Assembly: GCF_001513785.1 (NCBI RefSeq)
Contig: NZ_LNQS01000001.1
Span: 620,001 to 684,000 of the forward strand
Length of the DNA: 64,000 bases
From: Rheinheimera sp. EpRS3
GTDB taxonomy: Bacteria > Pseudomonadota > Gammaproteobacteria > Enterobacterales > Alteromonadaceae
Direction of reading: 5' to 3'
Part shown: positions 8,333-16,979 of the stretch, in pieces
Numbering within the stretch: position 1 is the first letter of the stretch
How the letters are laid out: the number at the start of each line of letters is the position of its first letter
Program-made: the position numbers and the translations under genes
The notes under the pieces: model-generated
The model's input: the letters and a program-made list of their open reading frames with translations, nothing else
Told to the model about the DNA's origin: nothing
Databases searched by the model: none

Positions 8333-9858
8333 AGCTGCTCCAGACGGTTTAACGTGTCGGCAGCTTTGGCCAGAATGGCGGTTTTGTCGCTGTCACTGCG
8401 TTTTTGCCAGTTAGCAAAGGCCAGTGCCAGGCGCGGGTTAGCGCCAAATTGCTGCTGATGGCGGTGAAGAAAGTCCCAGTACAGTGCATTAAACGGACAG
8501 GCATCGGTTTGCGTGGTATGTTTAACCTCGTATGCGCAGTTTTTGCAATAATTGCTCATCCGGTTGATGTAAGCACCACTGGCGGCATAGGGCTTGGATG
8601 CCATTACACCACCATCGGCAAATAATGCCATACCAAGGGTGTTGGGCAATTCCACCCATTCGTAGGCGTCGGCATAAACGGCCAGATACCAGTCGGTAAC
8701 CTGCTCAACCGACAGGCCGGCCAGCAGCGCGAAATTACCGGTGATCATTAAGCGGTGAATATGGTGCGAGTAAGCATGATCAATAGTGCTTTTTACGGCC
8801 TGCTGCATACAGCGCATTTGCGTGTTGCCATGCCAGTAAAAGCCCGGTAAAGCGCGTTCAGCGTTTAAACTGTTGTGTTGCTTGTAGTCCGGCATCAGCA
8901 GCCAGTACAGGCCGCGCACATATTCTCGCCAGCCAATCAGCTGGCGGATAAAACCCTCTGCGGCATTAAGCGGCACTAAGCCCTGCTGATAGGCCAATTG
9001 CACTTTATTACACATCCAGCGCACATCCAGCAGGCCACAATTTAGATATACCGAGCAAATGCTATGAAACAAAAACGGTTGGTCAAGCAGCATGGCATCC
9101 TGGTAATCGCCAAACCGGGGCAGTTGCTGTTGCACAAAATGTAAAAAGGCATGCCTTGCATCTTTGCCGGTAACGGCATAGCTAAAGTTATCAGCATCGC
9201 CCATATTTGCGGCAAAATGCTGGTTAACCAGCGCCATTACCTCTGCCGTGATATCGTCGGGTATAAAGTGCAGTGGCACAATTTGCTGTAAATCTTGCGG
9301 GCAGGCTTTACGGTTATCGGCGTCATAGTTCCATTTGCCTCCTTCGGGTGTATCGCCTTGCATTAGCAAGCCGGTATAGCGGCGCATTTCGCGGTAAAAG
9401 TATTCCATCCGTAGTTGCTTTTTACCCTGGGCCCAGCGCGCAAAACGCGGTAAGTCACAGATAAAACGGTCATCAGACAGTATTTCTGTTGGCACAGGAA
9501 AATGCTGTTGCCAGCTGTTAATTTCCTGCTGCAGGCGGTATTCACCACACTGTGTTATCAGGATGCTTTGCAAGTGAGGGTGTTGCGCCAAAGCATGCTG
9601 CACGGCATCGCCGATGCATTTTATCTGGCTTTGGCTATCATAATGGATATAACAAACAGTATGGCCTTGCTGTCGCAGCACCGCGGCAAAGTGGCGCATA
9701 GCGCTGAAAATCAGAATAATTTTGTGTTTGTGGTGTTGCACATAACTGGCCTCTGCTGCTACTTCTGCCAGCAGCAGCACGTCATCTGCTGTTATGTTTT
9801 GCAAGCTCGACAGCGCCGGGCTTAGCTGATCGCCTAAAATTACAATAAGTCTGGCCAT
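8329..9858 (-). CDS. Iron-sulfur (6-4) photolyase, PhrB/FeS-BCP type
   Basis: 509 residues. The N-terminal half is the cryptochrome/photolyase-related domain (RLIVILGDQLSP), the C-terminal half the FAD-binding helical domain (IRQLIGWREYVRGLYW, ANFALLAGLS-like region, GGVMASKPYAASGAYINRM). Cysteines at 350, 438, 441 and 454 (MRCMQ, YCKNC, DACPF) occupy the positions of the 4Fe-4S ligands of Agrobacterium PhrB, a prokaryotic (6-4) photolyase. Function is therefore probably light-driven repair of (6-4) photoproducts. It is first in the operon. Its ATG lies about 130 bp from the divergent ZrgA-like gene, so the promoters share that gap. Confidence 0.9.
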   Translation of the reverse strand: MARLIVILGDQLSPALSSLQNITADDVLLLAEVAAEASYVQHHKHKIILIFSAMRHFAAVLRQQGHTVCYIHYDSQSQIKCIGDAVQHALAQHPHLQSILITQCGEYRLQQEINSWQQHFPVPTEILSDDRFICDLPRFARWAQGKKQLRMEYFYREMRRYTGLLMQGDTPEGGKWNYDADNRKACPQDLQQIVPLHFIPDDITAEVMALVNQHFAANMGDADNFSYAVTGKDARHAFLHFVQQQLPRFGDYQDAMLLDQPFLFHSICSVYLNCGLLDVRWMCNKVQLAYQQGLVPLNAAEGFIRQLIGWREYVRGLYWLLMPDYKQHNSLNAERALPGFYWHGNTQMRCMQQAVKSTIDHAYSHHIHRLMITGNFALLAGLSVEQVTDWYLAVYADAYEWVELPNTLGMALFADGGVMASKPYAASGAYINRMSNYCKNCAYEVKHTTQTDACPFNALYWDFLHRHQQQFGANPRLALAFANWQKRSDSDKTAILAKAADTLNRLEQL

Positions 9859-9942
9859 AACCGGGCTATATTACGACAACAATAGTGCCTTTACGCTGTG
9901 CCTGGCGGGGAAGATCATCGTCTGGTGTACAGAAAGTTCTTT

Positions 9943-9962
9943 ATGTTATATTGTCACATAAC
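9943..9962. promoter_or_regulatory. Probable Zur box upstream of ZrgA-like gene
   Basis: ATGTTATATTGTCACATAAC reads as an imperfect inverted repeat (GTTAT and ATAAC arms) and closely resembles the Zur site I recall before E. coli znuA. It lies 25 bp before the ATG of the DUF2796 gene. Zinc-loaded Zur would repress the gene. Inferred from motif resemblance and from the zinc-linked neighbours. Confidence 0.6.
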
Positions 9963-9986
9963 TTAAATTAATACAGGAACCATGCT

Positions 9987-10583
9987 ATGAAGCTCTCTTT
10001 AGTCGCCAGCCTGCTTGTTTGTAGCTTAATGGCGTTAAATACACCTGCAGTAGCGCAAGAGCAGAGTGCTGCCGAACATAAACACGATCATGCTGAACAC
10101 AAACATGAACACGACGAACATGACGACGACGTGGTCGCGCTGGGGGCTCATGTGCATGGCCATGCGGTGTTAACTCTGGTGCTGGAAGGCAACGAAATGC
10201 AACTAGCATTTCAATCAGCAGCGCAAAGCATAGTGGGCTTTGAGCATAAACCCAGCACGGCTGAGCAAAAGCAGGAAGTCGCCGCTGCTATTGAGGTGTT
10301 TAATCAGGGTGAATGGTTCAGCTTTAACAATGATGCCAACTGCGAGCTGGCCATGGCAGAGGCCAGTACTGATTTGACTGAACTACAGGCCAATGAAGGC
10401 CATGCTGATTTTTACGCTAACTATCAGCTGTTATGCCAGCGTCCGGCACGGTTGACTGAATTGCAATTGCGTATTTTCGAGCTGTTGCCAGCACTGGAGC
10501 ATATGGATATTCAGTGGATTATCAATGGCCAGCAAGGTGCATCACAGGCTGCACTTAGTAGCAGTACAGTACGTTTTCAGTAA
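9987..10583 (+). CDS. ZrgA-like periplasmic zinc-binding protein (DUF2796)
   Basis: 198 residues with a signal peptide (LVASLLVCSLMALNTPAVAQ). Just after it comes a His/Asp/Glu-rich tract (HKHDHAEHKHEHDEHDDD), followed by LGAHVHGHAVLTLVLEGNEM, the conserved DUF2796 start. Such His-rich loops bind or collect zinc in the periplasm. In Vibrio cholerae a DUF2796 protein is part of the Zur-regulated ZrgA-E zinc uptake set, and here the DUF3299, ABC ATPase and permease genes follow directly. A good Shine-Dalgarno (CAGGAACC) and the probable Zur box precede it. Function is inferred from this context. Confidence 0.82.
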   Translation: MKLSLVASLLVCSLMALNTPAVAQEQSAAEHKHDHAEHKHEHDEHDDDVVALGAHVHGHAVLTLVLEGNEMQLAFQSAAQSIVGFEHKPSTAEQKQEVAAAIEVFNQGEWFSFNNDANCELAMAEASTDLTELQANEGHADFYANYQLLCQRPARLTELQLRIFELLPALEHMDIQWIINGQQGASQAALSSSTVRFQ

Positions 10584-10596
10584 CGATAAAATGATA

Positions 10597-10621
10597 ACGG
10601 CAGCTTAAGCTGCCGTTTTTT
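10597..10621. terminator. Bidirectional rho-independent terminator
   Basis: ACGGCAGCTTAAGCTGCCGT is a perfect 10-bp-arm palindrome followed by T6 on the plus strand. It sits between the convergent stops of the ZrgA-like and DUF3299 genes and overlaps the end of the latter. Confidence 0.9.
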
Positions 10622-11165
10622 AGTAGGTGTATTCTTCTACTTTATCCACTTTTAGGCTGTAAGCCGCCTGGCCCAAATCGTGGGTCATGGTTTCGGTGGT
10701 TAAGGTGCCGCTGATCCAAAAGGGTGAATAAATCATATCGGCTTTTAAATCTTTCGCCCCGGTCACATAGATAATCTGGTTCGGTGGTGGTGGCGGTACG
10801 TGAATACAGGCACCAAAATAAGGCACTAAAAAGAAGCTGGTCACGTTTTGGGCACTGTCAAACTCCAGTGGCACAATAAAGCCGGGTACCCGCACTTTGG
10901 TATTGTTAAACTCAGAGCGTACTTTGGCTGATTTAAGAATTTGCTGCCATTGCTGCGCGGCTGGATCATCACCCTGGTAGTCATCGTCAAACGGTGATGG
11001 CTGGTTATAATCGTGCTGCACTTCAGGCATTTGCTCTAGCAGCTTTAAATCTTCTTCCGGCATTAAGTCAGTCCATTCAATGGTTTTGACTTCACTTGCA
11101 CTGAGCCCGCCAGCAAAACATGCGACCAGTGTCAGATATAACGCAACAGATAACGTCCGTAGCAT
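10620..11165 (-). CDS. DUF3299 protein of the zinc locus
   Basis: About 181 residues from the ATG at 11165, chosen because a G-rich Shine-Dalgarno (AGGGGGG) precedes it and the protein then starts with a clean signal peptide (MLRTLSVALYLTLVACFAGG). A reading from 11225 would add 20 unlikely residues. The DUF3299 core has VRVPGFIVPLEFD and FFLVPYFGACIHVPPPPPNQ, with a conserved Cys-X-His before five prolines. The run of prolines suggests EF-P dependence. In Vibrio zrg loci DUF3299 proteins accompany the zinc ABC system. The Cys/His could bind metal, but that is inference. It diverges from the ABC ATPase gene. Confidence 0.78.
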   Translation of the reverse strand: MLRTLSVALYLTLVACFAGGLSASEVKTIEWTDLMPEEDLKLLEQMPEVQHDYNQPSPFDDDYQGDDPAAQQWQQILKSAKVRSEFNNTKVRVPGFIVPLEFDSAQNVTSFFLVPYFGACIHVPPPPPNQIIYVTGAKDLKADMIYSPFWISGTLTTETMTHDLGQAAYSLKVDKVEEYTY

Positions 11166-11236
11166 TGGAGCTCGCCCCCCTAAGTTGGCATAATGACAAA
11201 AAACGCCGATATCATAACATGACACTGAGGGCTCCT

Positions 11237-11929
11237 GTGACCGACAAGCCGAAAATTCCCGCTATTGATCTCAAACAGCTGCAGTTTTATTACCAAAGTG
11301 GTGGCTGGCAATTGCACCTGCCTGAGCTGACTTTACACTGTGGCCAGCATTTATTTGTTCGTGGTGCTTCGGGCAGCGGCAAAACAACCTTATTAAATTT
11401 ACTCTGTGGTATCACCCGCCCGGTCAGTGGTGAGCTGTATGTCAATGGCCAGCCGCTGCATCAACTCTCCAGCAGTGCGCGTGACAGCCTGCGGGCAAAG
11501 CATATTGGTGTAGTATTTCAGCAGCTTAATCTTATTCCTTATTTGTCGGTGCTGGATAACGCGCTGCTTAGCAGCCACTTTGCCAGCCAGAATAAAACCG
11601 ACTCGGTAAGCCGGGCAAAAACGCTGTTGCAGCGCCTGGGGTTACAACAGGATTTATGGCATAAACCGGCCACTAACCTCAGTGTCGGCCAGCAACAACG
11701 GGTGGCGATTGCCCGGGCTTTGCTGCCCAAACCTACCTTACTGATTGCCGATGAGCCCACGTCAGCACTGGATAGCGATAACCGCGATGCGTTTATGCGG
11801 GTAATGCTGGCCGAAGCCGATGCCAACGGCTGCACAGTGATTTTTGTCAGCCATGATCAAAGCCTGACGCAGTATTTTCATTATCAGCTGGATATGCAGC
11901 AGTTAGTTAAAGGAGTACAGCCATGCTGA
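11237..11929 (+). CDS. ABC transporter ATP-binding protein (zrg-type zinc locus)
   Basis: About 230 residues of a LolD/MacB-type ATPase. Walker A is GASGSGKTTLL, the Q-loop FQQLNLIPYLSVLDN, the signature LSVGQQQRVAIARALL, Walker B LLIADEPTSALD, and the switch His is in VSHDQ. I prefer the GTG at 11237, since GAGG lies 6 nt upstream; an in-frame ATG at 11219 has no visible Shine-Dalgarno. The gene overlaps the permease gene by 7 nt, so both form one transporter. In zrg-like loci this ATPase-permease pair is tied to zinc acquisition. The LolD-like sequence could also mean envelope work such as moving a lipoprotein or metallophore. Confidence 0.85.
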   Translation: MTDKPKIPAIDLKQLQFYYQSGGWQLHLPELTLHCGQHLFVRGASGSGKTTLLNLLCGITRPVSGELYVNGQPLHQLSSSARDSLRAKHIGVVFQQLNLIPYLSVLDNALLSSHFASQNKTDSVSRAKTLLQRLGLQQDLWHKPATNLSVGQQQRVAIARALLPKPTLLIADEPTSALDSDNRDAFMRVMLAEADANGCTVIFVSHDQSLTQYFHYQLDMQQLVKGVQPC

Positions 11930-13179
11930 TGAAATTAGCCCGGTTAAGTTTATGGAACCGGCGCGGTACAGTGCTGATGACCTGGTTATCACTAACCATA
12001 AGTATTGCGTTGCTGCTGGGCATTGATCACTTGCGCACCGAGGCAAAAAACAGTTTTACCAGCACAGTGTCAGGCACTGATCTGATCGTAGGGGCCCGCT
12101 CTGGCCAGCTTAACCTGCTGTTGTATTCGGTATTTCGTATTGGCAATGCTACCGCCAATATCAGCTGGCCCAGTTATCAGCGTATTATTAAACACCCGCA
12201 AATAGACTGGGCCATTCCCATATCACTGGGCGATTCGCACCGTGGTTACCGGGTAATGGGCACTAATACCGATTACTTCAGCCATTACCGCTATGCCAAC
12301 AGCCAGCCACTGGTGCTGGCGCAGGGTAAAGCATTTGAGCGGGTATTTGACACTGTACTTGGTGCTGAGGTAGCGCAAAAGCTGGGCTATAAACTAAACG
12401 AACAAATTGAACTGTCGCATGGTGTCGGCGCGGTAAGTTTCAGCCAGCATAAAGACAAACCTTTCACTGTAGTGGGCATTCTGGCACGCACCGGTACGCC
12501 GGTAGATCAAACTGTGCATGTCAGCCTGGAAGCAATAGAAGCTATTCATCTGGACTGGCAGCAGGGCGCACCCATACCCGGCAGACAGCTAACCAGTGAG
12601 CAGACGCTGGCGCAGGATTTAACACCCAAATCTATCACTGCCTTTATGGTGGGGCTAAAGTCACGCATGGCAACGTTTACGCTGCAGCGGCAGATTAACG
12701 AATTTAAAAATGAGCCACTAACTGCCATATTGCCGGGTGTCGCATTGGCAGAGCTGTGGCAGATGCTGGGTATGGTAGAAAACCTGTTGTTGCTGATAAG
12801 TTTACTGGTGCTGCTGGCGGCGCTGGTGGGGATGATCACTACCTTGCTGGCATCAATGAAAGAGCGGCAACGCGAAATGGCCATTTTACGCGCAGCCGGG
12901 GCGCACCCCTGGTATTTGTTTGTGCTTATTCAGCTTGAGGTATTACTGGTAACGCTGCTATCAATGTTATCTGCTGCAGCCTTGCTGTTTATCAGCCTTT
13001 ATCTGTTGCAGGATAAACTGGCCGCTGATTTTGGTTTATTTATCAGCCTGCAAATTGTCAAACTGACCAGCTTATACTGGGCTGGGGCTATTTTGCTGTT
13101 GTCTGCCGTGCTGGCAACAATACCGGGCGTGTTGGCTTACCGCAAAGCGCTGGCTGATGGCCTGACAATCAGGTTGTAG
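11923..13179 (+). CDS. FtsX/MacB-type ABC permease (zrg-type zinc locus)
   Basis: 418 residues with the type VII ABC layout: one N-terminal membrane helix (about residues 15-37), a large periplasmic domain, then three C-terminal helices (about 280-310, 335-365, 385-410). The ATP-coupling region MKERQREMAILRAAGAHPW is the usual FtsX/LolE-type coupling helix. AGGAG lies 8 nt upstream of the ATG at 11923; another in-frame ATG follows 6 nt on. Such transporters act as mechanotransmitters driving periplasmic partners rather than transporting solutes in the classical way. The neighbours suggest the partners are the ZrgA-like and DUF3299 proteins. It converges with the histidine kinase gene, overlapping 11 nt. 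Confidence 0.83.
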   Translation: MLMKLARLSLWNRRGTVLMTWLSLTISIALLLGIDHLRTEAKNSFTSTVSGTDLIVGARSGQLNLLLYSVFRIGNATANISWPSYQRIIKHPQIDWAIPISLGDSHRGYRVMGTNTDYFSHYRYANSQPLVLAQGKAFERVFDTVLGAEVAQKLGYKLNEQIELSHGVGAVSFSQHKDKPFTVVGILARTGTPVDQTVHVSLEAIEAIHLDWQQGAPIPGRQLTSEQTLAQDLTPKSITAFMVGLKSRMATFTLQRQINEFKNEPLTAILPGVALAELWQMLGMVENLLLLISLLVLLAALVGMITTLLASMKERQREMAILRAAGAHPWYLFVLIQLEVLLVTLLSMLSAAALLFISLYLLQDKLAADFGLFISLQIVKLTSLYWAGAILLLSAVLATIPGVLAYRKALADGLTIRL

Positions 13180-14536
13180 TACTGAGGTTAAGCGGGCAGA
13201 TAAGGGTTACTACACAGCCTGTATCAGTATTGTGCAGGCTAACATCACCCTGTAGCAGATGAGTAACCAGATTAAACACCAGCGTCATGCCCAGGCCTTT
13301 GGCGCCCTTACTGCGGCGTGTAGTAAAAAATAGCTCAAAGGCGCGGGCCAATTCGTCTGTATTCATTCCGCGGCCATTATCGGCTATTTCCAGCTGCCAG
13401 CTGTAAGGGGTTTGGCTGGCACGGATCACAATCTGGCGTGACGGTTGTTTATCAAAGGCGTGCTGGCAGGCATTCTCTATAAGCCGGGTCAGAATGGTGG
13501 TTAGCGGGCTGGCAAAGCTCTGAATTTTTAACGTTGCAGGCACCTCTAACTGCACACTCACCTGATGCTGCTTTAACAGCGACTCCACACTACACAGCAC
13601 TTTGGGAATAAACTCGCTTAATACCAACCATTCTGCCTGCTGATCCGGGTTTGCCGCGGCGGTTTGTTTAAAGCTGTTTACCAGATCAACAGTGCGATGC
13701 AGGTTTGCCTGCACCATGGCAATACTGTGCTTAATTGCAGCGCCACTCTGGCCAAATTTTTGCCGGGTAAGCTGGCCTGCCAAAAATAGCTTTTCCAGTT
13801 CCAGTAGCGTTACTTCGGCATGGCTGATAGCAGTAACAGCAACGCCCAGCGGGGTATTTATCTCATGGGCGATACCGGCCACTAAACGGCCGAGGCTGGC
13901 CATTTTTTCTACTTCAATTAATCTGTGCTGGGTTTGCTGCAGTTGCTCCAGTGACTGGGTCAGTTCTTGTGTACGCTGGCTGATAATTTGCTCTAAGCCG
14001 CTGTTTAGCTGTTCTAACTCGCACTGATAACGCATGCGTTCCGATGCACTTAATGCCCGGCCATAAATATCGGCCAGAAAACCGGCAAACACAATTTCGT
14101 CTGTTTGCCATTGTTTAATCTGGCGGTGCTCAATACAGATAATACCCACCATAACGCCATGATGGCGGATCGGCGTATCCAGCATAGAGCAAATACCAGA
14201 AGGTGACAGGTAGATATCTGAAAATTCAGCAGTTTGCGGGTGATGATGTGCATCGGCAGCAACAATGTTACGCTCATCGTCCAAGGCATTAAAATAGCTG
14301 GGAAAGTCTTGCCGGCTTAGCGTCAGATCAGGGGTGCTGTGCTGCTTACCATCGAGCTGATAGGCACAGTACATTAATTGATTATTGTCAGAAAATAGCC
14401 AGACGCTGGCGCGATCAACAGCCAGCCCTTGAGTAATGGCCTCTAAAATCAAGCTGTTAGCTGCGGATAAATCGCCTTTGTCGATATTTGGATTACGGCT
14501 GATTTGGGCCAGAATATGCTGCAGTTCAATTTGCAT
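13169..14536 (-). CDS. GAF-domain sensor histidine kinase
   Basis: 455 residues, cytoplasmic by appearance. A GAF domain spans about 20-160 (DRASVWLFSDNNQLMYCAYQ and later MLDTPIRHHGVMVGIICIEH). A coiled coil (about 165-210, Gln/Glu-rich) links to the HisKA domain, whose H-box is ASLGRLVAGIAHEINTPLGV. The HATPase domain has an N-box (ENACQHAF), G1 (DNGRGMN) and a G2 loop (KGLGMTL). There is no receiver or Hpt domain on the protein. It lies divergent from the Hpt-REC-REC-GGDEF gene with about 207 bp between, so that protein is the likely phosphorelay partner. The signal sensed is unknown. Confidence 0.88.
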   Translation of the reverse strand: MQIELQHILAQISRNPNIDKGDLSAANSLILEAITQGLAVDRASVWLFSDNNQLMYCAYQLDGKQHSTPDLTLSRQDFPSYFNALDDERNIVAADAHHHPQTAEFSDIYLSPSGICSMLDTPIRHHGVMVGIICIEHRQIKQWQTDEIVFAGFLADIYGRALSASERMRYQCELEQLNSGLEQIISQRTQELTQSLEQLQQTQHRLIEVEKMASLGRLVAGIAHEINTPLGVAVTAISHAEVTLLELEKLFLAGQLTRQKFGQSGAAIKHSIAMVQANLHRTVDLVNSFKQTAAANPDQQAEWLVLSEFIPKVLCSVESLLKQHQVSVQLEVPATLKIQSFASPLTTILTRLIENACQHAFDKQPSRQIVIRASQTPYSWQLEIADNGRGMNTDELARAFELFFTTRRSKGAKGLGMTLVFNLVTHLLQGDVSLHNTDTGCVVTLICPLNLSTTT

Positions 14537-14743
14537 TACTACGCAGAGCTCTCCGTATCGGCTTCGGACGGTACGTCAACCTGTTATGCCTTAGCACCAA
14601 TGTATAGCATCTTTAACGGTTATGCGCTAAATTTACAGCAGATTTTTCATTAACTTGATGTTGTAGCAGCCTGGGCAGTGCCGGGCGCAGGATCGTATCG
14701 ACGCCAGCATTAAACTTATGAGCAGCGCAGTGATCAGGGTAGC

Positions 14744-16378
14744 ATGACAGAGTCAAAAATAGATTTAGAGCAGCAGCTTGCACAGTTGCGCCATACCTAT
14801 GTGATGCGGCTGGTGCAAGAGTTGCCGCAGTTACAGCAAGGCGCGATGTTGCTGTATCAGTTGTCTGACGTGGCCTGGCATGCCCAGGTAGAGGATTTGT
14901 CTGTCAAACTGCATACTCTGGCAGGCTCTGCCGGTACTTTTGGTTTACCAGAACTGGGCGAACAGGCCCGGCAGTTTGAGCAGCAACTAAAACCCTGGCT
15001 GGTGCCTGGCGCTGTCGTTACCGCGGCAGAACAACAGCAGCTGATTGATGATATACAACAGCTTAAGCTGCCAACGGCAGTGGCAGATTATCCTGCAGCA
15101 CCTGCAACGGCAGAGGTAACAGCAGCAGAGCGGGCCGGTGTTTATCTGTTATGCAATGAGCCTGCTTTAACAGAGCAAATCAGCACCATGCTGGATATTT
15201 TTGGCTACAGTTACCGTCATTTCAGCAGTGTGGATGACTTAGTGCAGGCGATTGCCAATACCCCCCCCGAAGTACTCATTGTTGATCTGGATATGCACCA
15301 AACCCCCGGGCAATGTATGCAGGGCATCGCCGATTTACAGGCGAAGCAAAGCTCAGCCATTCCGGTGTTGCTGCTAAGCCACCAGAGCGACTTTGGCAGC
15401 TATTTGAACGCTATACGCGTAGGCGCTATCGGCTATTTTGTAAAACCACTGAACTCTACTGAACTGGAGGCCCGCTTAAGGCAGCAACTATCGCGTAACG
15501 AACGTGAACCGTTTCGGGTAATGCTGGTAGATGACGACCAACTGCTGGCAGAGCACTATGCCTTGGTATTGCGTCAGGGCGGCTTACTGGTAGAGGTGTT
15601 GTCAGAGCCCGCACTGATTTTTGAATCTCTTAAGCAGTTCCACCCGGATGTCATTTTACTGGATGTGAATATGCCGTTTTGCTCTGGCCCGGAGCTGGCG
15701 CAACTGGTGCGGTTACAGCAAGCCTGGCTGGGAGTGCCGATTATTTATTTATCGTCTGAAACCGATGGCGAACAGCAACTGGCAGCACTGATTAAAGCCG
15801 GTGACGATTTTATTACCAAGCCTATTACCGATACCGCCTTGCTGGTTGCGGTATTTGCCCGGGCGCAACGGGCCAGGCAGTTGGCTGATATTATGACGCG
15901 CGATAGCCTTACCGGCTTGCTGCAGCACGCCCATATTAAAGAGCGGCTGGGGTTGGAGATGTTGCGCGCTGTACGCAGCAGCCAGTCAGTCAGTGTGGTA
16001 ATGCTGGACATTGATCACTTTAAAAAGGTTAACGATAACTACGGCCATTTAATTGGTGATCAGGTCATAGCCAATTTAGCTAACCTATTAAAGCAACAAT
16101 TACGTAAAACTGATCTGGTAGGGCGTTATGGTGGTGAAGAGTTTTTACTGGTGCTGCCCGATTGCAGTGTTCAGCGGGCTTTTACCGTGGTAGAGCAGGT
16201 TCGCGAGTTGTTTGCTGCTTTACCTTTTACCGCAGCTGAGCAGCGGTTTTTCTGTAGTTTCAGTGCCGGCATCTGTGCTGCCACGTTGGAGCATGCCGAT
16301 TTAGTTATCGACAAAGCTGATCAGGCGTTATACCGCGCCAAAAGTTCGGGCCGTAACCGGACTATGCTGTCTGGCTGA
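14744..16378 (+). CDS. Hpt-REC-REC-GGDEF diguanylate cyclase
   Basis: 544 residues. An N-terminal Hpt domain has the phosphoacceptor His57 in HTLAGSAGTFG. REC1 (about 131-250) keeps Asp181 or Asp183 and the Lys of VKPL, but its acidic pocket reads CNE, so it may be weak. REC2 (about 257-380) is canonical, with VDDD, Asp307 in LLDVNMP and TKP. The GGDEF domain (about 385-540) has an active GGEEF site, with RKTD five residues earlier forming the inhibitory I-site. The output is likely c-di-GMP, controlled by phosphotransfer. The nearby divergent GAF kinase is the probable donor. Start supported by AGGGT before the ATG. Confidence 0.9.
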   Translation: MTESKIDLEQQLAQLRHTYVMRLVQELPQLQQGAMLLYQLSDVAWHAQVEDLSVKLHTLAGSAGTFGLPELGEQARQFEQQLKPWLVPGAVVTAAEQQQLIDDIQQLKLPTAVADYPAAPATAEVTAAERAGVYLLCNEPALTEQISTMLDIFGYSYRHFSSVDDLVQAIANTPPEVLIVDLDMHQTPGQCMQGIADLQAKQSSAIPVLLLSHQSDFGSYLNAIRVGAIGYFVKPLNSTELEARLRQQLSRNEREPFRVMLVDDDQLLAEHYALVLRQGGLLVEVLSEPALIFESLKQFHPDVILLDVNMPFCSGPELAQLVRLQQAWLGVPIIYLSSETDGEQQLAALIKAGDDFITKPITDTALLVAVFARAQRARQLADIMTRDSLTGLLQHAHIKERLGLEMLRAVRSSQSVSVVMLDIDHFKKVNDNYGHLIGDQVIANLANLLKQQLRKTDLVGRYGGEEFLLVLPDCSVQRAFTVVEQVRELFAALPFTAAEQRFFCSFSAGICAATLEHADLVIDKADQALYRAKSSGRNRTMLSG

Positions 16379-16478
16379 CATGGCGTTTTTAAGCATTATT
16401 CATCTGACACACCCGCTGCACTGGTAGCCATATCCGCGTGCCGTTATACTGCGTTTTTTATGATAACCGGAGAAAACA

Positions 16479-16979
16479 ATGCAGCTGTTTTTGGTGTATA
16501 TAGGCGGTACAGCGCCTGGGGCCAATATTGAATTACATGATGTGCGTTTTGTCGCAGCGCAACGTATCGAAGACACTTACAGCCTGTTATGCCAGCAATG
16601 GTTTGGCACCGTTAAAGGCCTGCATATAGATAGCTATATGCAAATTAACCATATTGATGGCTACAGCGTCAGCTTACACAACGAGCCACAGCCCGGCAGC
16701 AACAAACTGTATTTTGTTAACTTTGGTGGTTATTACCCTGATAAAATTGCCGAGCAGCATGACTTTATGCTTTGCGTTGCAACTTCCGCAGCAGAAGCTA
16801 AGGCTAAAGCAAAACAACAACTGTTAACCGATGCCGACAGCCAGCACAAAGATGATTTACTGCAACTGGACGACTGCTTTGCGCTGGAACAGCTGCAGGG
16901 CTTATATATTCACCTGCACAGCAGTGGGCAAAGCCAACCAATGCGGCCCGACTGGTCTGGTTATCAGATTATTGGTTAA
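16479..16979 (+). CDS. DUF1543 family protein
   Basis: 166 residues starting LFLVYIGGTAPGANIELHDVR, the recognisable DUF1543 opening, with GLHIDSYM and NKLYFVNFGGYYPD as further family blocks. No signal peptide or membrane segment is seen, so it is probably cytoplasmic. GGAG stands upstream of the ATG. Family function is unknown to me. It overlaps the convergent YdjM-like gene by 11 nt. No operon partner on the same strand is apparent. Confidence 0.82.
   Translation: MQLFLVYIGGTAPGANIELHDVRFVAAQRIEDTYSLLCQQWFGTVKGLHIDSYMQINHIDGYSVSLHNEPQPGSNKLYFVNFGGYYPDKIAEQHDFMLCVATSAAEAKAKAKQQLLTDADSQHKDDLLQLDDCFALEQLQGLYIHLHSSGQSQPMRPDWSGYQIIG

Noticed and set aside
10000-10209. Minus-strand ORF opposite the His-rich region of the ZrgA-like gene
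   Set aside because: Arg/His-rich product of the complement of the His tract, without a start signal.
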